NCBI GenBank assembly: GCA_001600635.1
Contig: BCKL01000022.1
Coordinates: 372,001 to 436,000, forward strand
DNA length: 64,000 nucleotides
Direction of reading: 5' to 3'
Origin: Leucosporidium creatinivorum
Taxonomy: Eukaryota; Basidiomycota; Microbotryomycetes; Leucosporidiales; Leucosporidiaceae
How positions within the stretch are numbered: position 1 is the stretch's first letter; each line of letters begins with the position of its first letter. The position numbers were made by a program, and so were the translations under genes. Below are positions 58,301 to 64,000 of the stretch, piece by piece. Under the pieces are notes generated by a model. The model saw nothing but the letters and a program-made list of their open reading frames with translations, ran no database searches and was not told the DNA's origin.

Positions 58301-60449
58301 GGGCTTGTCGGCATTGGCGGCGGCCTTGGCAGCCTTCTTGGCCTCCTCATCGTCCGCGGGGAAGACCTCGACCTCGGTAGGCTCGTCCTCGGGATCCTTG
58401 GTCTTGAAGAGGCCGGGGATGAGCGACTGGGCGACCCATCGCTCTCCAGCGTAATCGACGACGACGGTGGCCATGGTGTGCAGTCCCTCGACATCAATCT
58501 TCTCGAGGAGGTTGACGCCGGCGAGGTCCTTCGAGGCGGCGTACTTGCTGGCCTCGTTGCCTCCGACGTGCGAGTAGGCGCCGATCGCATCCTCGGCGCG
58601 GGTGAAGAGCATGTTGTTGTGGACCCAGGTGTGCGCCTCCTGCGCCTCGTTGGGGTTGAGGGGAGGGAGGTCACCATGAGCGATGCTCATGGCGCCACGA
58701 ACGGCGGCGGTGGCGAAATCGGCGCGAGTACGGCTCTGGAGGCGCTCACGAAGGAGACGCTCCTGCAGCGAGCCCTGAGGGAGCTCCTTGTACTGCGCGT
58801 ACTCGTCGTTCCAGTCGCGAGCGGGAGGGAGAGTCTCGACGTTGGTGGAGCCGGTAAGGAGGTAGGCGAGCTGGGTGCGGAAGGGGTCGGCGGCGTGCTG
58901 AGGAGCGGCGACGAGCCAAGGGGCGGCGGGGGTGGCGTGGCTGATGGGGAGGTTGGCGAAGATGTCGGCGCCAGTCTGAACCGAGTGCTGGGACTGGATG
59001 AGGTTCGAAAGACCCTTGGCGAAGAGGGGGGAGAGCGCCGAAGCGAGCTCGAAGAAGCCTTGGAACGCTCCCGAGCGCATCTTGTTGGGGAGGACGGCGC
59101 GAGGGGAAGGGTCGAAGTGGTTGGCGGTCGTCTTGGAGATCCAGAAGCCGGAGGAGGAACCGGTGATGGTGTAGGTCTCGCCCTCGAGGGTGGTGAGGGT
59201 GAGGTAGACGATGTCTCCGCGAAGACGGCGAATGTGGGGCGGTGGGCTCCATGGCGAGACGCCGAGGGCCCTGAGGCAAGGGGAGGAGATGGAAGCGGAG
59301 GCAGCAGGCTTGAAAAAGTCGAGGAGAGCCGCAGGGGAGAGGTTCTCAACCTTGAAGTCGGCGAAGGGGTTCTCGGCGGGCGCAGGAGCGGCGGCGGCGG
59401 GAGCAGGGGTAGGCTCCGCAACCTTCTTGCCCTTACCAGCGTTCTTCCTCTTGGCGGCGGCGGCTTGAGCTGTTGTCAAAGAGCAAAGTCAGCCGGCTGC
59501 TCGGACCTCGGTCGTCAGTCGTCTTGCAACGTACCCTCCTCCTCCTCCTTGGCGGCCTGAGCGGCGAGCGCCTCCTCTGAGGGCTCTCCGCGAACCGAAG
59601 CGTAGATGGTCGTTCCTCCTCCAATCGAGAGGCTGGTAGGATCGTAAGTGCCGGTCGAGGGGAGAGTCGAGAGGTTGGCGAAGAGGGTATCGCGGACGCG
59701 GATGAGGTGCTGGTTCATGGCGAGAGCCGAGTAGGAAGCTAGTAGTGATGCGAAGAAAATTAGCTACCGCCCATAGCTCCAGTCTCTCACGATCCCGAGC
59801 AACAAAGCTCTACTCACTCGGGACGACCTTGAGACCGCGCCTCTTGCCCTCAAACGATCCACCAAAGACGGCCGAGAGGTCGGCGTAGTCTCCCAAGACT
59901 CCCTCGTTGGTCAAGCGCCACATCTTGGGGTCGACGGGGCCAGCCGAAGGGTCGACGGGAGGAGGGACCATATCGACCCAAGGACCCCACTTGATCTCGG
60001 CTTGCTCGCCCTCGGCGGGCTGCTCCTCGGACTTGATCTCATCCGAGACGACGGGCTTGAGACCAAACGAGCCGAGCCAGAACCCCTCGGGCGACTCGGT
60101 GATGATGGCCTTCAAGTCGTGAACCGCGTCCGAGAGTTGCGACGGCAGGGGGAGCTCGAGGAAGCCCTCGGCGTTGGGCTCGGCGGAACGGGGCAAGTTG
60201 AGGAAATCCTGCGAAGGTACAAGGAGTACAACCTCGAACGGCGAGTTGAGCCCATCGTCGACTGGAGGGGCGAACCGACAGCAAGCGAAGCGCGGAGAAC
60301 GAGAGAAAAATGTTAGTGAGCTGTACGTAGGCAGGGTCGCTAAAGGGAAGCAGGAGTGTAGGCTATCACACTAGTAACTCACCTTGCTCGACCTGGTCCT
60401 CGACGGCAGTGGGAGCTTGAGCCTCGATGTTGGTCTCGGGAGCAGACAT
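55318..60449 (-). CDS. CLU1: Clustered mitochondria protein Clu1
   Basis: Large cytosolic RNA-binding protein that keeps mitochondria dispersed and binds mRNAs for mitochondrial proteins; co-purifies with eIF3 in yeast (also called TIF31). Exons 60383-60449, 59818-60261, 59535-59738, 58033-59469, 57272-57972, 56655-57209, 56432-56594, 55995-56371 and 55318-55932 encode 1520 residues, longer than the 1277 of yeast. N-terminal CLU region with GFWLGSFGLKP and LRGDIVYLTLTTLEGE; central CLU domain with RDWNDEYAQYKELP, YSHVGGNEASKYAASKDL and HGIAAPDGRSYFIDC; p135-like LVARDYQFVGN; then a TPR-like C-terminal part (YTDLGLLEQSIGNTAVGLRF, NVYGPNHPSIHSLL) and a Lys/Ser-rich tail. All intron phases agree. 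Confidence 0.95.
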
Positions 60450-60773
60450 GGTCGGAGGAGCTGAGGCGAACGGAGGGCTGAGAGAGGGGGAGCTGGGGGA
60501 CTGGTAATAGGAATAAAGAGAGATTCCCTGACGCTGTACTGTAGCCGCTAGTAGGTGATTTGTACAGAAGCCCAAGCGGAGCGAGTGTTGTGAAGGCAAG
60601 CGGCTCCCTCCGCACTTTTTGAACTTCAGCCCGACGGGCGCGCCTTGCAGTCAAGCCGAGCTTCGGCTTTGCAGTGACTCGGATCAGGCTCATTCGCTTC
60701 GCTGACTATTGAGAAGCATGAACAAAGCACAAAGGAAGCTGTAGCATTATTGCTCGGCGGTACGGTACAAAAG
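60450..60773. other. Between SPP1 stop and CLU1 start
   Basis: 324 bp holding the CLU1 promoter and SPP1 terminator on the same strand order (SPP1 lies upstream on the minus strand). Nothing else recognised. Confidence 0.45.
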
Positions 60774-63700
60774 CTACCTCCTCGACCTGCGCTTGAGCTG
60801 CTCGGATCGGCTCAGGAGCTCATAAGGGATCTCGTCCTCCTCCCTCGCCATCTGCTGCTGCGCTCCCATCCCCAACTCGGGCGACGACATCTTCTTACCT
60901 CCCCTCCTGGCCATCTCCATCTCCAACTCCTTCTGCGCCTCGGCCGCCTCCCTCGCCAACGCCTCCTTCTCAATCGCCCGATCCCTCGCCGCCCTCACGC
61001 GCTCCCGGTCGGCCCTCCTCTGCGCCAACCTCCTCTCCTTCTCCTTCTCCTTGTCCGTCTGCACCGCCTCCTCGACGAGCGTGGCCATAATCTCCTCCAT
61101 CGTCAAGGGCGTCTCCCTCGGCGCTGGTCCTCCTTGCGCGGCGACTTCCTCCTCTTCCGCGACCGTCTTCTCCTTCTCGGGTGGAGGGATGGGAGCGTGG
61201 ATCGAGTGGAGGAGGAGGCGACGGGCGAGCTTCTCGTCGGGGGTGAGCTCGGCGAGGGCCTTCATCTCCTTCTCGACCGAGAGGGCTTGCACGGTGCCGA
61301 CGCGGTGGCGGTAGAAGGCGCGGAATTGAGCGTATTCCTCCTGGTCGGCGACTTGAGCGCGAAGGCTGGCTTCCTGCGCTGCGAGGCGTTCGAGACGGCG
61401 GGTCTGCGAAGGGCAGAGGGAGAAGGTCAGCTTCAACTCTCCGAGCGAGAAACGAGAACGAGAAGGCGCGACTCACAATGACGGACTTCTCCGTATCGAA
61501 ATCCGCCTCCCTGACCTTCTGCCATCCCGTATGCCTCTCGCACTTCTTCCTCGGCATCAAGCACACCCTTTCCATATCCTCCTCGTCCATGCCGAACCCC
61601 TCGCCGCCCTCCAACTCGACCTGGGCGAGGACCTCCCTCCCCTCCTCACTGTTGACCCACTCCTCCCACTGCGCCGAATCAAACACGAGGCGAACGTCCA
61701 ATCCGCACTGCGCCTCGGGGATGTTGGTCGGTCCCGTCCCGACATTGGCGACTCGGCGACTCCCACGCTTCTTGGCCTTGTTCTTGTTCTTGTTCTTGTT
61801 CTTGGCCCTCTCCCTCGCCTTGATCTCCGCGGGCGTCAACTCTTCTTCTTCCTCCTCTTCCGCTTCTTCCTCCTCCTCATCCTCGCCCTCCTCCTTGGCG
61901 CGCTCGGTTTCCTCCCTCTCGGCCTCCTCCCTCTCGGCAGCGACCGTATCTGCAGTCGCCTGGCAGAGCGCCTCCCATCTCTTGATCGCAATCTTGAGGT
62001 ACTGCGACCTCGCCTCGACGAGGAAGAGCTTGCCGTCCAAGCTCTGGCGGCGATTGACGAGTTGACCAATCTTCTCCTCCAGCCTCTTGAGCGCCCTCGA
62101 CTCCTCCTCCTCTTGCCTCCTCGACGCCTCGTCGTCCATGAGCGAAAGCTTGACCTCGGCTTGAGGAACCGTCTGGGGGGGAATGGGTTCCGTCGTCTTC
62201 ATGTCGAACACCTGCGCCTCGCGACGGCGTGCGCCGACGACGCGGGGCCAGAAGTACTCGGCGTCGAGGCCGCAGAGGTCGAGGCGAGTGGCGGCGACTT
62301 CGATGCCGCAGTAGTCGGAGCAGTACTTGGAGAGGACGGCGACGGCCTTGAGGCAGGTCGGGCGGGCGCAGCGGGATTTCCAGGTCGTGACGGTGTTGGT
62401 GGCGGCTGTCGAAAGTGGCAAAGGGTCAGTGAGATGCAGTAGAGCGTCGACGAGCAGCGAGCAACGAACGATCTCGGCAGTTGGGGCAGATGAACTGGTC
62501 GACGAGAGGGACGCTGTCCTCGGGGATCTCCATGCATTCGGTATGCCACCACTCCTCGCACCTGAATAGCAAGAGGAATTAGCGAGCGTCCTTCTCTCGA
62601 GTTGTGGAAAGATCCGTACTTGTCGCACTCGATCATCATCCTCTGCGAAAGCCGAACAGGGTCAGCTCGTACGTCTCGACGAAGCCCGGGACAGAAAGAC
62701 TCACCTCGGGCTCATACAGCCTGTGACAGATGCAGTAGAGTCGATCGTCCACCTCCTCCTCCTCCTCGCCCTGCTCTTGGCCGTTCATCGCGACCTTGAC
62801 CCTGCCCTTGCCCTTCCTCCGATTATTCCACGCCTTGGCGAGGTCGTCTTCCTCGGAGTCGCTGCCGCGAGGCGGCGCATAGCCCTCGAATGGCCCCGAG
62901 AGCGGTCCATCGGGAAGCTGAGTCTTGGGCGGCCGAACGAAGGGAAGTCGAGCAGCCTGAGCCGAGGCCGAGGGGAGGGGAGAGTTGGCCGAGGAGGAGA
63001 GGTTCGAGGTCGAGGCGTGAGGGAAGTTGGTGTTGAGAGCTTTGAGGCCATCGACGTCGTCCTCGCCGTGGCCGTTGGCGCCATTGGACGAGTCCTTGCC
63101 CTTGTCCTTGCCTTTGGCCTTGTGGCTCACGGGCGGAGGCGTAGGCTTGATGTTGTTGCCGTACAGGGCGGCACGAGCTTTGCCAGCCTTGACCTTGTTG
63201 GCCTTGCGTTGAGCGCGAGTCGTCTTGGGGCGAGGAGGAGCCTTGGGCTGTTGCGAAGAGAACAGCGAGAGGTCAGCTCAGCGCGAGAGTCGCGTCGAAG
63301 CCGCTCGCGCGAAGGATTGGCTACATACCTTGGGGACTCGCGGTACAGACGGTTTCTTGTCGTAAGATCCATCCATCGCGACATCTTCGTCCTCGGCCTT
63401 GATGCTCTTGCCGCGCAGGGCACCGCTGCTCGTGAGGCTGCTATCCCTCCCCTCGCGGTCGTACATCATGACATCTCCGTCGTCCTCTCCCTCCGCATCA
63501 ATATCCTGCTCTCCCTCGGCGTCCTCGTCCGAATCGGGGACCAGCTTGAGCGACGAAGAAGGCGAAGCGAGCTGAGAAGCGCGTCGGTTGGAGCGGCGCT
63601 CTTGGGAAGCGGGTACGACGTTGAGGGCGGGAGGAAAGGGCGCGGGACCGGCAGGGACCTGTCCTACAGCAGCTGGAGTGCTGTGCATGCTGGGCTGGTT

Positions 63701-63970
63701 GAGCTGAGCGACGTAGGCGTCGGGATCGAGGGCTTGTTGCGCTGCTTGGGAGAGCAAGTCGAAGGCGCCAAAGGGACCCGCTGCCTGCTGTGGTACAGCG
63801 GTGGGGAGGTGTTGCTGATACGTGGTGTAGTGCGGTGCATGCTGAGCGTGACTAGGCAAGCCCTGCAGCGGATGCTGCTGCTGGTGCTGTTGGAAGGCGG
63901 GCGCGTCGCCGTGAACGGCAAAGTCGTGTGCAGCCGAGTAGCTTCCGTTGCTGGTAGGGTGCGAGTCCAT
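60774..63970 (-). CDS. SPP1: COMPASS subunit Spp1 / CXXC1-like PHD protein
   Basis: Subunit of the Set1/COMPASS H3K4 methyltransferase, reading H3K4me3 through its PHD finger. Exons 63329-63970, 62705-63247, 62620-62642, 62470-62561, 61477-62405 and 60774-61403 encode 952 residues, much longer than yeast Spp1 (353). N-terminal Gln/His/Pro-rich and acidic stretches; basic PRPKTTRAQRKANKVKAGKA; PHD finger about 384-434 (LYCICHRLYEPE, MIECDKCEEWWHTECM, FICPNC); then the CpG-binding-protein C-terminal zinc domain (CARPTCLKAV, YCSDYCG), a long Glu-rich and coiled-coil segment and AKKRGSRRVAN. Exon 3 is 23 nt and contributes the MMIECDK core of the PHD, so skipping it would destroy the finger. The start at 63970 gives a complete protein; 63971-64000 is upstream DNA. 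Confidence 0.9.
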
Positions 63971-64000
63971 GCCGAGGATGTGCGGCAGCCCTCGATTCGG

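Noticed and set aside
58076-59560. 494-codon open frame on the plus strand opposite CLU1
   Set aside because: It is the mirror of a GC-rich coding strand: biased third positions remove stops on the opposite strand. No family resemblance, and it runs across a CLU1 intron border.

Overview
The window is nuclear DNA of a basidiomycete fungus, most likely a red yeast or relative in Pucciniomycotina (Microbotryomycetes). That placement is an inference from GC-rich coding DNA, dense short introns in nearly every gene, a near-constant CTGAC branch site shortly before the intron ends, and the mix of housekeeping proteins; no rRNA or mitochondrial marker is present to confirm it. Genes sit close together on both strands in divergent and convergent pairs. 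I saw no virus-like, LTR or transposase remnant, no CRISPR array and no tRNA that I could support.

Layout. 1-4353: a membrane-anchored GH18 chitinase (3' end outside the window) diverging from a type II membrane protein with five Lys-Arg sites. 4674-17123: housekeeping block with RIB1 (riboflavin), TRM10 (tRNA m1G9), MPP10 (U3 snoRNP), a HAD-family hydrolase and UBA1 (ubiquitin E1). 17351-26717: an unrecognised Cys-rich protein, an F-box-like/LRR-like gene with an in-frame stop, a stretch of decayed coding DNA, and a Zn2Cys6 transcription factor. 26718-29289: gene-poor, holding two copies of a 225-bp repeat whose last 140 bp are identical. 29290-34141: RPS3, a 101-aa acidic/glycine-rich stress-type protein whose start codon is split by an intron, a beta-carbonic anhydrase and RPL22. 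34889-40212: a multi-LIM protein, a broken duplicate of part of RPS23, and BMT5 (25S rRNA methyltransferase). 40312-43757: two 751-bp inverted arms, almost identical, flanking the RPS23 gene. 43835-54158: an amidase, two more members of the F-box-like family, a DEDDh exonuclease-like protein and a CAP10-type glycosyltransferase. 55318-63970: CLU1 and SPP1 (COMPASS PHD subunit).

Themes. Ribosome production and translation dominate (MPP10, BMT5, TRM10, RPS3, RPL22, RPS23, CLU1). Cell surface and secretion are represented by the chitinase, the Lys-Arg protein and the CAP10 enzyme. The most unusual structures are the RPS23 inverted repeat, in which each arm carries the promoter and start exon so either orientation of the loop would keep the gene whole; a local family of three F-box-like genes with a CxxC...H...HD motif; the identical 140-bp repeat; a noncoding-biased palindrome TCGGCGCCGA; and gene models with very small exons, GC-AG introns and a split start codon. 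All exon boundaries were placed by hand from reading frame, splice signals and family resemblance, and none was tested against RNA.
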